From: Bacilli bacterium
GTDB lineage: Bacteria > Bacillota_I > Bacilli_A > RF39 > UBA660
DNA length: 34,464 nucleotides
Direction: 5' to 3'
NCBI GenBank assembly: GCA_017513865.1
Contig: JAFWMN010000025.1
Location: 1 to 34,464, forward strand
Shown in pieces: positions 8,031 to 15,932 of the stretch (positions are counted from its first letter, which is position 1; every line of letters starts with the position of its first letter). The notes beneath the pieces are model-generated. The model was not told the origin of the DNA. It searched no databases and was given only the letters and a program-made list of their open reading frames with translations. The translations under genes were made by a program, and so were the position numbers.

Positions 8031-8213
8031 ATGATTAATAAAGATACAAAAATCGGAGAATTACTACAAGAATATCCAGAAAAGGCAGACATTCTATTAT
8101 CAGCAGGTATGCATTGCTTAGGATGCCCAGCATCACAAGCTGAGACATTAGCTGAAGCATGTGAAGTTCATGGAATTGATGTTGATGAATTAGTAAAAGA
8201 GCTTAATGCGTAG
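8031..8213 (+). CDS. DUF1858 redox-disulfide protein (hybrid-cluster-protein-associated type)
   Basis: 60 residues. The opening INKDTKIGELLQEYPEKAD and the CxxC-containing GMHCLGCPAS are characteristic of DUF1858 proteins, often annotated as hybrid cluster protein-associated redox disulfide domain. The helical fold with a single CxxC suggests a thiol redox or metal role in the cytoplasm, not experimentally settled. ATG preceded by AAAGGTG. No hybrid cluster protein gene is in the window. Monocistronic, closed by the terminator at 8241. Confidence 0.85.
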   Translation: MINKDTKIGELLQEYPEKADILLSAGMHCLGCPASQAETLAEACEVHGIDVDELVKELNA

Positions 8214-8240
8214 GCTTTAGCTTAAATAATAATATAAAAA

Positions 8241-8277
8241 CGAACCTAAAAAAAATATTAGGTTCGCTTTTTATTTC
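8241..8277 (+). terminator. Intrinsic terminator after the DUF1858 gene
   Basis: CGAACCTAA (8241-8249) pairs with TTAGGTTCG (8258-8266), followed by CTTTTTATTT. Confidence 0.88.
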
Positions 8278-8304
8278 TAATATAATCGATTTTCACTACG
8301 GGTA

Positions 8305-8333
8305 TTGGCAAATTAACAATTTTGTTATATAAT
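8305..8333 (+). promoter_or_regulatory. Strong sigma-A type promoter for prfA
   Basis: TTGGCA, 17-base spacer, perfect TATAAT; 35 bases before the prfA ATG. Confidence 0.8.
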
Positions 8334-8368
8334 ACTAATATTGAAATTAAAAAGGAGAGATATTTATC

Positions 8369-9430
8369 ATGTTTCAGAAACTTGAAGATGTTGAGAAAAA
8401 ATATGAAGATTTAACTCAAAAAATAAGTGATCCAGATGTAATCGCTGCTCAAACAGAATGGAAAAATTATATGAAAGAGCATGCGGATTTAGAACCTATC
8501 GTAATAAAGTACAGAGAATATAAAAAAGTTCAAGCTCAATTGGAAGAAGCTAAGGAAATGCTTTCTGACCCTGAATTAAAGGATTTAGCTGAAATGGAAA
8601 TGTTAGAAGCAAAAGAAAAACTTCCAAAGTTAGAAGAAGAATTAAAAATATTGTTAATCCCTAAGGATCCTGACGATGATAAAGATATCATATGTGAAAT
8701 TAGAGCAGGTACAGGTGGAGATGAAGCTGCATTATTTGCTGGTACATTATTCAGAATGTATTCAATGTATTCAGAGAGAAAACACTGGAAGCTTGAAATC
8801 CTTAATGAAAACGAAACTGGTCTTGGTGGATACAAAGAAATTTCTTTTATGATTACAGGTAAAGGTGCATATAGTAGATTAAAGTATGAAAGCGGAACAC
8901 ATAGGGTTCAAAGAGTTCCAGACACAGAAAGTAGTGGTAGAATTCATACATCAGCTGCTACTGTTGCTGTTCTTCCTGTTGTTGAAGATGTTGAAATAGA
9001 TATTAATCCAGCAGATATAAAGATGGATGTGTTTAGAGCTTCTGGTGCTGGTGGACAACATATCAACAAAACTTCATCTGCTGTAAGACTAACACATATT
9101 CCAACTGGAATTATTGCCGAGTGTCAAACAGAAAGATCACAATTCCAAAATAGAGAATATGCGATGAAATTACTAAAATCAAGATTATATGAAATTGAAA
9201 AAGAAAAGCAAAATAAAGAGCTTGAAGACAGCAGAAGAAGTCAAGTTGGTTCAGGTGATCGAAGTGAAAAAATTAGAACATATAATTATCCTCAAGGACG
9301 TATCACTGACCATAGAATTGGAATGAGTATCTTCCAAATGGATAATTTTCTAAATGGTGATATCGATGAATTGATTGATAATTTAGCTGCAGCTGCTAAT
9401 GCTGATAAATTAAGAAGTGAAGACGAATAA
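8369..9430 (+). CDS. prfA: Peptide chain release factor 1
   Basis: 353 residues, normal RF1 length. The peptidyl-hydrolysis loop [16 protein letters not shown] (about residues 229-244) contains the invariant GGQ, preceded by the RF1-type [22 protein letters not shown] block that distinguishes RF1 from RF2. It recognises UAA and UAG in the A site and releases the finished peptide. AAGGAGAG ribosome binding site and ATG. Usually prfA is followed by prmC (release factor methyltransferase); here it is alone, with its own promoter and terminator. Confidence 0.97.
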   Translation: MFQKLEDVEKKYEDLTQKISDPDVIAAQTEWKNYMKEHADLEPIVIKYREYKKVQAQLEEAKEMLSDPELKDLAEMEMLEAKEKLPKLEEELKILLIPKDPDDDKDIICEIRAGTGGDEAALFAGTLFRMYSMYSERKHWKLEILNENETGLGGYKEISFMITGKGAYSRLKYESGTHRVQRVPDTESSGRIHTSAATVAVLPVVEDVEIDINPADIKMDVFRASGAGGQHINKTSSAVRLTHIPTGIIAECQTERSQFQNREYAMKLLKSRLYEIEKEKQNKELEDSRRSQVGSGDRSEKIRTYNYPQGRITDHRIGMSIFQMDNFLNGDIDELIDNLAAAANADKLRSEDE

Positions 9431-9435
9431 TTTTT

Positions 9436-9470
9436 AGAAGATATGTAAAACATATCTTCTTTTATTATAT
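9436..9470 (+). terminator. Intrinsic terminator after prfA
   Basis: AGAAGATATGT (9436-9446), loop AAA, ACATATCTTCT (9450-9460), then TTTATTATAT. Confidence 0.88.
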
Positions 9471-9499
9471 TTGCAATTTACATAAAATTATGTTAAAAT
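9471..9499 (+). promoter_or_regulatory. Promoter of the foreign-looking unit
   Basis: TTGCAA, 17-base spacer, TAAAAT with TG-type extension. It directly abuts the prfA terminator tail and would give a leader of about 160 bases before the ATG at 9668. Confidence 0.6.
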
Positions 9500-9516
9500 A
9501 GTTCTATTAAAATAAT

Positions 9517-9647
9517 CCAGCCAAGTGCTGGTGGTTCAGTTGGATAACTGATATAGATGTAAGAGTTAGTCATGTGTGTGTTCATTTATTTGATACTAAC
9601 ATACTAACAAGGCCCAGACAAAACTTTTAATTCCAGAAAGTCTTGTC
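9517..9647 (+). promoter_or_regulatory. Highly structured 5' leader of the 9668 gene (unrecognised RNA)
   Basis: Four successive hairpins can be read: CCAGC/GCTGG (9517-9531); CAGTT/AACTG (9537-9550); GTTAGT/ACTAAC (9565-9600); GACAAAACTTT/AAAGTCTTGTC (9617-9647, ten of eleven paired). The direct repeat ATACTAAC (9593-9600, 9601-9608) offers GTTAGT two alternative partners. The final stem ends about ten bases before the AAGGAGG ribosome binding site. I do not recognise a known riboswitch or T-box; it could be a cis-regulatory RNA, or a small RNA read through to the gene. Confidence 0.55.
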
Positions 9648-9667
9648 GCAACTATAAGGAGGTTACT

Positions 9668-10282
9668 ATGAGAGCCTATATTAACCTGAGCCAGTGGCTC
9701 AAAGACAAAGTGGACGAAATGTTCACGCAAAACAAAGACACCACAGCAGAAAACATCGTTGACAGATTTACCGAAAAATTCGAGTACGTTTCACACATTG
9801 GATATATGCCTGCTGAAGAAGCAGAACATGCATATGATTACTATGGTGATCGTGTCGGATTTATGATGTCTAACGATGGCATGACACCCGAGGAATACTA
9901 TGTGCAGCACTACATGGATGAAGCAACAGCAAAATCTATTGTTGTCTTCTACAAGAGCTATGATGGTATCAACCGCAGCCTGAAGGATTTGGCCAAGTAT
10001 TTATACTCGAACAATGTCCTGAATTTTAGTAACGTTTATGGCTCTTATCATCTTGTTCAGCTGTCACCTAGGTTCCTCACTGGAAAAAGAGCTCGAGACT
10101 TTTTGCCTGTACACAAGCTTTATAAGCCCCGCTATTTCCAGCTTTGCTACGGTAGTGCAACTATACGAAAATGCGAAGGTGGTGTCGCTGCTACAGTTAT
10201 TCAACCCGACAGCCGTAAGAACGAGTTTATCTGCCTTGACAATCATCTTGTTTTTAGTCCTAACACTGTTATCTCGTTGTAA
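9668..10282 (+). CDS. Unknown protein, probably horizontally acquired
   Basis: 204 residues, ATG with AAGGAGG seven bases upstream. I do not recognise a family. The first ~110 residues look helical and rich in acidic residues and Tyr, with segments such as YMPAEEAEHAYDYYGDRV and MTPEEYYVQHYMDEATAKSI. The rest is more basic and beta-like, ending in FICLDNHLVFSPNTVISL. No signal peptide or membrane segment. Base composition (many CTG, AGC, GTC and GAC codons) is clearly richer in GC than every neighbour, and the unit carries its own promoter, leader and terminator, all pointing to transfer. No integrase, transposase or toxin/antitoxin partner is adjacent. Confidence 0.75.
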   Translation: MRAYINLSQWLKDKVDEMFTQNKDTTAENIVDRFTEKFEYVSHIGYMPAEEAEHAYDYYGDRVGFMMSNDGMTPEEYYVQHYMDEATAKSIVVFYKSYDGINRSLKDLAKYLYSNNVLNFSNVYGSYHLVQLSPRFLTGKRARDFLPVHKLYKPRYFQLCYGSATIRKCEGGVAATVIQPDSRKNEFICLDNHLVFSPNTVISL

Positions 10283-10296
10283 TCTAATACGGTAGA

Positions 10297-10356
10297 AAAG
10301 GAGTCCCCCGTGTATCGCTACTCAAAGTAGCTTTACCGGGGGACTTCTTTGTTTTA
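10297..10356 (+). terminator. Strong nested terminator of the foreign unit, likely bidirectional
   Basis: Outer 14-pair stem: AAAGGAGTCCCCCG (10297-10310) with CGGGGGACTTCTTT (10337-10350), including one G-U. Inside it an inner hairpin GCTAC-TCAAA-GTAGC (10317-10331). GTTTTAT follows on the plus strand; CTCCTTTTC follows on the minus strand, so it may also stop tex. It lies in the GC-rich foreign segment. Confidence 0.8.
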
Positions 10357-10361
10357 TCATT

Positions 10362-12521
10362 TTAAACCTTCATACTTAAACTTACTTTTTGTCTTTCATT
10401 ATCTATTTTAATTACTTTTACTTTTACAACATCTCCTATTGAAACTATTTCTGAAGGATTCTTAACAAATTTATCACTTAATTCAGAAATATGTACAAGT
10501 CCATCATGCTTTACTCCAATATCTACAAATGCACCAAAATCTATGACATTTCTAACGGTACCATTTAAAACCATACCTTCTTTTAAATCTTCAAATTTTA
10601 AAACGTCTGATCTTAATATTGGTTTTGGCATTTCATCTCTTGGATCTCTTCCTGGCTTTGATAATTCATCAATAATATCTTTAAGAGTCATCTCTCCAAT
10701 ATCCAATGTTTCTGCAGTTTTCTTTATATTTAAACTAGATAATTTTGCTTTAATATCTTTTAATTTATCTGCATCTTTTAAATCTTCTTTTTTGTATCCT
10801 ATTGTACCTAATAGTGCCTCTGCCTTTTCATAACTTTCAGGATGAACTGCCGTAATTTCAAGCGGATTTTTTCCATCCATAATTCTAATAAATCCTGCGC
10901 ATTGCTCATATGCAACCTTACCTAGTTTTGGTACCTTTAATAGCTCTTTTCTTTCTAATATTTTTCCATTTTCATCTCTATATTTTACAATATTATTTGC
11001 AATAGTTTTGTTTATACCTGAAACATATGATAGTAGTGATGGTGTTGCAGTGTTAACATCAACACCAACATTGTTAACTGCATCCTCAACAACTCCAGTT
11101 AAGCTTTCTGCTAATCTTTTCTGATTAACATCATGTTGATATTGTCCAACCCCTATAGCCTTTGGATCAATTTTAACAAGCTCTGCAAGTGGATCTTGCA
11201 ATCTTCTTGCTATAGAAATCGCGCCTCTTAAAGAAACATTTATATCTGGATATTCTTCAGTTGCAAGCTTTGATGCCGAATATACTGAAGCACCTGCTTC
11301 ACTTACTATTGTATAATAAACTTCACTATCAATTTCAGAAATCATATCTGCACAAAATTTTTCAGACTCTCTTGAAGCTGTTCCATTTCCAATTGCAATC
11401 ATATTAACATTATATTTTTTTATTAAATTTTTTAATTCTTTTTTTGCCTCTTCAACTTTGTTTTGTGGCTCTGTAGGATATACTGTAGTTGTTGCTAATA
11501 ATTTTCCTGTTTCATCAATTACAGCAATTTTGCAACCTGTTCTATATGCCGGATCAAATCCCATAACAGTTAATCCTTTTAGAGGTGCTCCCATCAATAA
11601 TTGTTTTGCATTTTGACCAAAAACTTTTATAGCTTTTTCTTCAGCTTTTTCTGTTAAGTCAGATCTAATTTCACGCTCTACGGAAGGTTCAATTAATCTC
11701 TTAAAACTATCTTTTACAGTATCATCTAAAATTTCTGTGTAATTGCTATTTTTATCTTTTATAATATCTCTTTCAATAAAATCTATAATATTTTCTTCAG
11801 GTTTTTGAATTTTTAATTTAATTGCATCTTCTTTCTCTGCTCTATTAATTGCTAAAATTCTGTGACTTGGAATTTTATTAACTCTTTCATTAAAATCAAA
11901 ATACATCTGATAAGTTTTATTTTGCTCTTCTTCAGTTTTAGCATTTGATTCTGTTGAAATAACTCCATCTCTGTAACAATATTTTTTTATTTCTTTTCTA
12001 TAAAGTGGATTATCTGAAATATTTTCAGCAATAATATCTTTTGCTCCAGCAATAGCATCTTCAATTGTTTCAACACCTTTTTCTGGATCAATAAATTGTT
12101 TTGCAAGCTCTTCAATTGATTGATTTTTGTCTTGATTTAATATAGCTTCAGATAATGGCTCTAAACCTTTTTCTTTAGCAATTGTTGCTCTAGTTCTTTT
12201 CTTTTGTTTATATGGTCTATATATATCTTCAACTTCAGCTAAAATCTTAGCATTTTCCAATGCTTTCACAATTTCATCTGTTAGTTTTCCTTGTTCCTCA
12301 ATTGAATTTTTAACTTCCTCTTTACGCTCTTGCAAATTTCTAAGATAATTTAATCTATCAAATAAATCTCTTAAATTTTCATCGCTAAGACCACCTGTTA
12401 CCTCTTTTCTATATCTTGCAATAAAAGGTATTGTATTTCCTTCATCTATTAATTTTACTGCACTTTCAACCTGACTATATTTTACATTTAATTCGTCAGC
12501 TATAATTTGAAAAATATCCAT
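10362..12521 (-). CDS. tex: Tex-family RNA-binding transcription accessory protein
   Basis: 719 residues, standard for Tex. I chose the ATG at 12521 (MDIFQIIADELN, AGGAAG upstream); the frame is open further but that part overlaps the amylase gene and is not Tex-like. Order: N-terminal helical region with IPFIARYRKEVTGGLSDE (about 30-47), YqgF-like domain with MGFDPAYRTGCKIAVID (about 325), helix-hairpin-helix segment GVDVNTATPSLLSYV (about 505), and C-terminal S1 domain with NVIDFGAFVDIGVKHDGLVH (about 655). Cytoplasmic nucleic-acid-binding protein tied to transcription and RNA metabolism. It lies 70 bases after the amylase gene in the same direction. Confidence 0.95.
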   Translation of the reverse strand: MDIFQIIADELNVKYSQVESAVKLIDEGNTIPFIARYRKEVTGGLSDENLRDLFDRLNYLRNLQERKEEVKNSIEEQGKLTDEIVKALENAKILAEVEDIYRPYKQKKRTRATIAKEKGLEPLSEAILNQDKNQSIEELAKQFIDPEKGVETIEDAIAGAKDIIAENISDNPLYRKEIKKYCYRDGVISTESNAKTEEEQNKTYQMYFDFNERVNKIPSHRILAINRAEKEDAIKLKIQKPEENIIDFIERDIIKDKNSNYTEILDDTVKDSFKRLIEPSVEREIRSDLTEKAEEKAIKVFGQNAKQLLMGAPLKGLTVMGFDPAYRTGCKIAVIDETGKLLATTTVYPTEPQNKVEEAKKELKNLIKKYNVNMIAIGNGTASRESEKFCADMISEIDSEVYYTIVSEAGASVYSASKLATEEYPDINVSLRGAISIARRLQDPLAELVKIDPKAIGVGQYQHDVNQKRLAESLTGVVEDAVNNVGVDVNTATPSLLSYVSGINKTIANNIVKYRDENGKILERKELLKVPKLGKVAYEQCAGFIRIMDGKNPLEITAVHPESYEKAEALLGTIGYKKEDLKDADKLKDIKAKLSSLNIKKTAETLDIGEMTLKDIIDELSKPGRDPRDEMPKPILRSDVLKFEDLKEGMVLNGTVRNVIDFGAFVDIGVKHDGLVHISELSDKFVKNPSEIVSIGDVVKVKVIKIDNERQKVSLSMKV

Positions 12522-12552
12522 TATTTTACTTCCTTTCTTTACTAACATACAT

Positions 12553-12585
12553 AGAAGTTTTTGGGGTATTTTCCCAAAAACTTCT
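12553..12585 (-). other. Perfect 13-base-pair hairpin between amylase and tex, without T-tract
   Basis: AGAAGTTTTTGGG (12553-12565) pairs perfectly with CCCAAAAACTTCT (12573-12585) across a seven-base loop. On the minus strand the stem is followed by ATGTATG, so it lacks the T-run of a terminator; the T-run lies before it. It may stabilise or separate the amylase message from tex. Confidence 0.5.
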
Positions 12586-12591
12586 AAAAAA

Positions 12592-14037
12592 TTATATTCT
12601 AACCCAAACAGAAACACTACCACCATCGCAATAGAAAATACCATTTCCATCTTTGTCTACATATACATTTTCTGTCATATTTCCAGTAATATCTTTTAAA
12701 ACGCAATTTGCAAGATTTGGTCCAACATTTATTTCTTTAGATCCACCAGCATTATCGCTCATAATAGCAACTAATCCTGAATCTTTATGTTCCTTGTCCC
12801 CTTGTCTAACCCATGCAATTACATGCTCGTCATCAAAATAATCTACTTGTTCTCCATATGCATATAGTTTTCTTGCCTGCATCAAGTTTGTAAGTTTTCC
12901 TCTTATTGTTGATTCGTTTTCACCATTTCTGCCATAATAATCACCAAAAAATACACAAGGAACACCATCTTTTCTTAGTAAAATTAAGGCATATGCAAGC
13001 GGTTTAAACCACTCTTGAATCTCTGATTGAAGTGATTGACCATATTGCGTATCATGATTATCAACAAATGTGACTGCATTTTCAGGAGATATTTGAACTA
13101 ATGTACCATCAAATATTTTTCTCATATCGTAGTTACCATTACTATTAGATGCATAGAATAAATTATAGTGTAATGGAACATCAAACAAGCTTATGTTTTT
13201 TTCGCAATTATTTATATAATTTTGCAAAACATCTCTATTTCCATTCCAATATTCACCAATAAAATACAAATCCTTTTCTGTGCTATTTTCCATCTTGTCA
13301 ATCCAATTTTTGAAGAAACCTTCACGCATATGCTTTATAGCATCAAGCCTAAAACCATCTAACTGACAATAATCAAGATACCATTTTCCCCATCTTTCAA
13401 GCTCTTCAACTACATCTACATTATTTAGGTCTACATCTGCACCCATTAGATAATCAAAATTTCCATTTTCTGTATCAACGTCTTTATCCCAATTTTTTCC
13501 ATAAAATTTATAAATTGCTTTTTTTCTTTGTCTTTCGTCCCAATCAATTCCATGAAAATGCGTCCAATTCCATTTAAAATCAGAATATTTATTACCTCTA
13601 CCATAGAAATTAAATTTAGACCAAGCAACAATTGGATATGGATCACTTGCACAAATATTTCTGTTATCCATATAGGCTTCCTGTGCAATAACTTCCTCAG
13701 TTTCATCTGCTCCCATTTTTTGGTTAAACACTACATCTGCAAGAACACTTATATCATTTCTATGTAAGGTATCAATAGCCTCAAGATACTGATCCTTTAA
13801 TCCATATTTTGTTGGCACAGTTCCTTTTTGGTCGAATTCACCTAAATCATATAAATCGTAAACACCGTATCCAACATCATGAATTCCACCTGCTCCTTTA
13901 TACGCTGGTGGAAGCCAAACCATGTTAATTCCTAAATTTCTTAAATTCTGAGCATCCTTTTTAAGTTTAAACCATAAAGTACAATTATCAGGATAATACC
14001 ACTCAAAATACTGCATTATAGTTCTATTATTTCCCAT
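12592..14037 (-). CDS. Alpha-amylase, GH13, cytoplasmic type
   Basis: 481 residues and no signal peptide, so it acts inside the cell on alpha-1,4-glucans (glycogen or imported maltodextrins). The opening TIMQYFEWYYPDN and WLPPAYKG match liquefying/cytoplasmic GH13_5 amylases. Conserved regions: I ADVVFNQ (about 98), II GFRLDAIKH with the nucleophile Asp (about 231), III FIGEYW with the acid/base Glu (about 261), IV FVDNHDTQ with the transition-state Asp (about 330). Region I has Gln where nearly all GH13 enzymes have His. Start is the ATG at 14037. It neighbours phosphoglucomutase and a UDP-sugar pyrophosphorylase. Confidence 0.92.
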   Translation of the reverse strand: MGNNRTIMQYFEWYYPDNCTLWFKLKKDAQNLRNLGINMVWLPPAYKGAGGIHDVGYGVYDLYDLGEFDQKGTVPTKYGLKDQYLEAIDTLHRNDISVLADVVFNQKMGADETEEVIAQEAYMDNRNICASDPYPIVAWSKFNFYGRGNKYSDFKWNWTHFHGIDWDERQRKKAIYKFYGKNWDKDVDTENGNFDYLMGADVDLNNVDVVEELERWGKWYLDYCQLDGFRLDAIKHMREGFFKNWIDKMENSTEKDLYFIGEYWNGNRDVLQNYINNCEKNISLFDVPLHYNLFYASNSNGNYDMRKIFDGTLVQISPENAVTFVDNHDTQYGQSLQSEIQEWFKPLAYALILLRKDGVPCVFFGDYYGRNGENESTIRGKLTNLMQARKLYAYGEQVDYFDDEHVIAWVRQGDKEHKDSGLVAIMSDNAGGSKEINVGPNLANCVLKDITGNMTENVYVDKDGNGIFYCDGGSVSVWVRI

Positions 14038-14102
14038 TTATCTTTTGCTCCTATTTTAATATTAACATGATTTTATCACAAGCAAAAAAAAAATTCCACA
14101 AA

Positions 14103-14147
14103 AAAGAAAAAAATAAACAGCCAGATAAATCCACTTATCTAGCTGTT
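14103..14147 (-). terminator. Intrinsic terminator after phosphoglucomutase
   Basis: On the minus strand AACAGCTAGATAA (14147-14135) pairs with TTATCTGGCTGTT (14128-14116, one G-U), followed by TATTTTTTTC. Confidence 0.85.
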
Positions 14148-14154
14148 ATTTTCA

Positions 14155-15873
14155 TTATTCAAAGGCTTTCATTGCATCAGATAATTTGTTTAATTTTTCT
14201 TCAGAATCTTCAAGACTAATTCCCTTTACTCCAATATAGAATTTGATTTTTGGCTCTGTACCAGATGGTCTAACACAGCACCAAGCATCATTTTCTAGTT
14301 CGAAATATAATACATTTGATATAGGAAGTTCAGTAACTCCTTTTGTATTATTTTTATAATTTTCAACAATTTTTTCTTTATAGTCTCTGTACTCAATTAC
14401 ATCGTAATCGCCAATTTTCTTTGGAGGATTTGCTCTCATCTTTTCTAATATTGCTTTTATTTTTTCAGCTCCATCGATTCCCTTCATTGTAATTGCAGTT
14501 TGACCTTCTTTATAATATCCATATTTTTCGTAAATATTAATCATTTGGTCCCATAAAGTTATTCCTTTATTTTTGTAGTATGCAGCGGCTTCACATAGTG
14601 CCATAACTGCAACAATAGCATCTTTATCTCTTGCATGTGTTCCAATTAAGCATCCATAGCTCTCTTCATAACCAAATAAATATTCATATTTATGATTTTG
14701 TTCAAATAATTTAATTTGTTCTCCAATATATTTAAATCCTGTTAATACTTCAATTAATTTTACATTGTATTCTTTCGTTATAGCATCTGCCATATTTGAA
14801 GAAACAATAGTTTTAATAAGAGCACCATTACTTGGTAAAATACCTTTTTCTTTCTTTTGAGATAACTCATATTCAGCTATTAATAAACCAGACATATTTC
14901 CTGTAAATGGCATATATTCTCCAGTTTTAGAGTCCTTAGCATAAACACCTAATCTATCTGCATCAGGGTCTGTAGCAAGAACAATATCAGCATCAACCTT
15001 ATTTGCCAAATTTAAAGCAAGAGCAAAAGCTTTTTTATCTTCCGGATTTGGATAAGTAACAGTTGGGAAATTACCATCTGGCTTTTCTTGCTCTGGAACT
15101 ACATATACATTTTCAAATCCAAGCTCTTTTAAAACGCGTTGAACTGGAACGTTACCTGTGCCATGAAGTGGAGTATATACAATTTTTAAATCTTTCTGAA
15201 CTTTTTCAATTACATCTTTATTTAGAACTAATTTTTTAAGCTCTTCTATGTATACTTTGTCTACATCTTCACCTATTTCATTGTACAAACCTTTTTCTTT
15301 AGCTTCATCAAGGCTTATGCTTTTAATAGTTGAAAAATCTGTAACTGCTTTAACTTCATCCATTATTTCTTTGTCTGTTGGAGCAACAATTTGTGCTCCA
15401 TCTTCCCAATAAACCTTATATCCGTTGTATTCTGATGGGTTATGGCTTGCTGTTATAACAATTCCAGCAGTACATTTTAAATGTCTAACTGCAAAAGAAA
15501 GCTCTGGAGTTGGTCTTAAAGACTCAAATCTATATGTTTTAATTCCATTTGCATTTAAGCATAGTGCAGTCCAAATACTAAATTCAACAGACATATTTCT
15601 TGAATCATATGCTATAGCAACAGCCTTTTTATCTGTTGCTTTTTTATTAATATAATTAGCAAGACCTTGTGTAGCCTGAGTAACTGTATATTTGTTCATT
15701 CTGTTAGTTCCAGCACCAATTACACCTCTTAATCCAGCTGTTCCAAATTCTAGATTTTTATAAAATCTATCCTTTATTTCATTGTCATCAGTCAAAGCTT
15801 TTAATTCAGCCTTAGTCTCTTCATCAAAAATTTTACTTGTACACCACTGTTTGTACGTTTCTAAATAATCCAT
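14155..15873 (-). CDS. Alpha-phosphoglucomutase (alpha-D-phosphohexomutase family)
   Basis: 572 residues, as in the Gram-positive PgcA group. Phosphoserine loop TASHNPSEYNGYK (about 140-152), metal loop ATDPDADRLGV (about 300), sugar-specificity loop GYEESYG (about 400; the GEES-type motif typical of phosphoglucomutases) and phosphate-binding RPSGTEPK (about 535). It interconverts glucose 6-phosphate and glucose 1-phosphate in the cytoplasm. ATG with AAAGGAGG upstream. The preceding gene, 59 bases away, is a UDP-sugar pyrophosphorylase that would use glucose-1-phosphate-type substrates, but a terminator separates them. Confidence 0.93.
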   Translation of the reverse strand: MDYLETYKQWCTSKIFDEETKAELKALTDDNEIKDRFYKNLEFGTAGLRGVIGAGTNRMNKYTVTQATQGLANYINKKATDKKAVAIAYDSRNMSVEFSIWTALCLNANGIKTYRFESLRPTPELSFAVRHLKCTAGIVITASHNPSEYNGYKVYWEDGAQIVAPTDKEIMDEVKAVTDFSTIKSISLDEAKEKGLYNEIGEDVDKVYIEELKKLVLNKDVIEKVQKDLKIVYTPLHGTGNVPVQRVLKELGFENVYVVPEQEKPDGNFPTVTYPNPEDKKAFALALNLANKVDADIVLATDPDADRLGVYAKDSKTGEYMPFTGNMSGLLIAEYELSQKKEKGILPSNGALIKTIVSSNMADAITKEYNVKLIEVLTGFKYIGEQIKLFEQNHKYEYLFGYEESYGCLIGTHARDKDAIVAVMALCEAAAYYKNKGITLWDQMINIYEKYGYYKEGQTAITMKGIDGAEKIKAILEKMRANPPKKIGDYDVIEYRDYKEKIVENYKNNTKGVTELPISNVLYFELENDAWCCVRPSGTEPKIKFYIGVKGISLEDSEEKLNKLSDAMKAFE

Positions 15874-15884
15874 TTTTTACCTCC

Positions 15885-15926
15885 TTTAAACGAAAAGAGG
15901 CATCCTAATTTAATTAGGATTACCTC
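15885..15926 (-). terminator. Intrinsic terminator after the UDP-sugar pyrophosphorylase
   Basis: On the minus strand GAGGTAATCCTAAT (15926-15913) pairs with ATTAGGATGCCTC (15909-15897) with one bulge, then TTTTCGTTT. Confidence 0.8.
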
Positions 15927-15932
15927 ATCATT

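Noticed and set aside
9531..9570. tRNA-like stretch (GGTTCAGTTGG resembles a D-arm)
   Set aside because: No acceptor stem, anticodon arm or T-arm (GGTTCGA) can be built around it; the bases fit better as part of the hairpin leader.
9565..9608. Integron attC-like site (GTTAGT and ACTAAC arms)
   Set aside because: The arms do not satisfy the GTTRRRY / RYYYAAC core consensus, and no integrase is nearby.
12522..12650. Longer Tex reading from 12650
   Set aside because: The extra residues overlap the amylase coding region and are not Tex-like; ATG at 12521 has a proper ribosome binding site.
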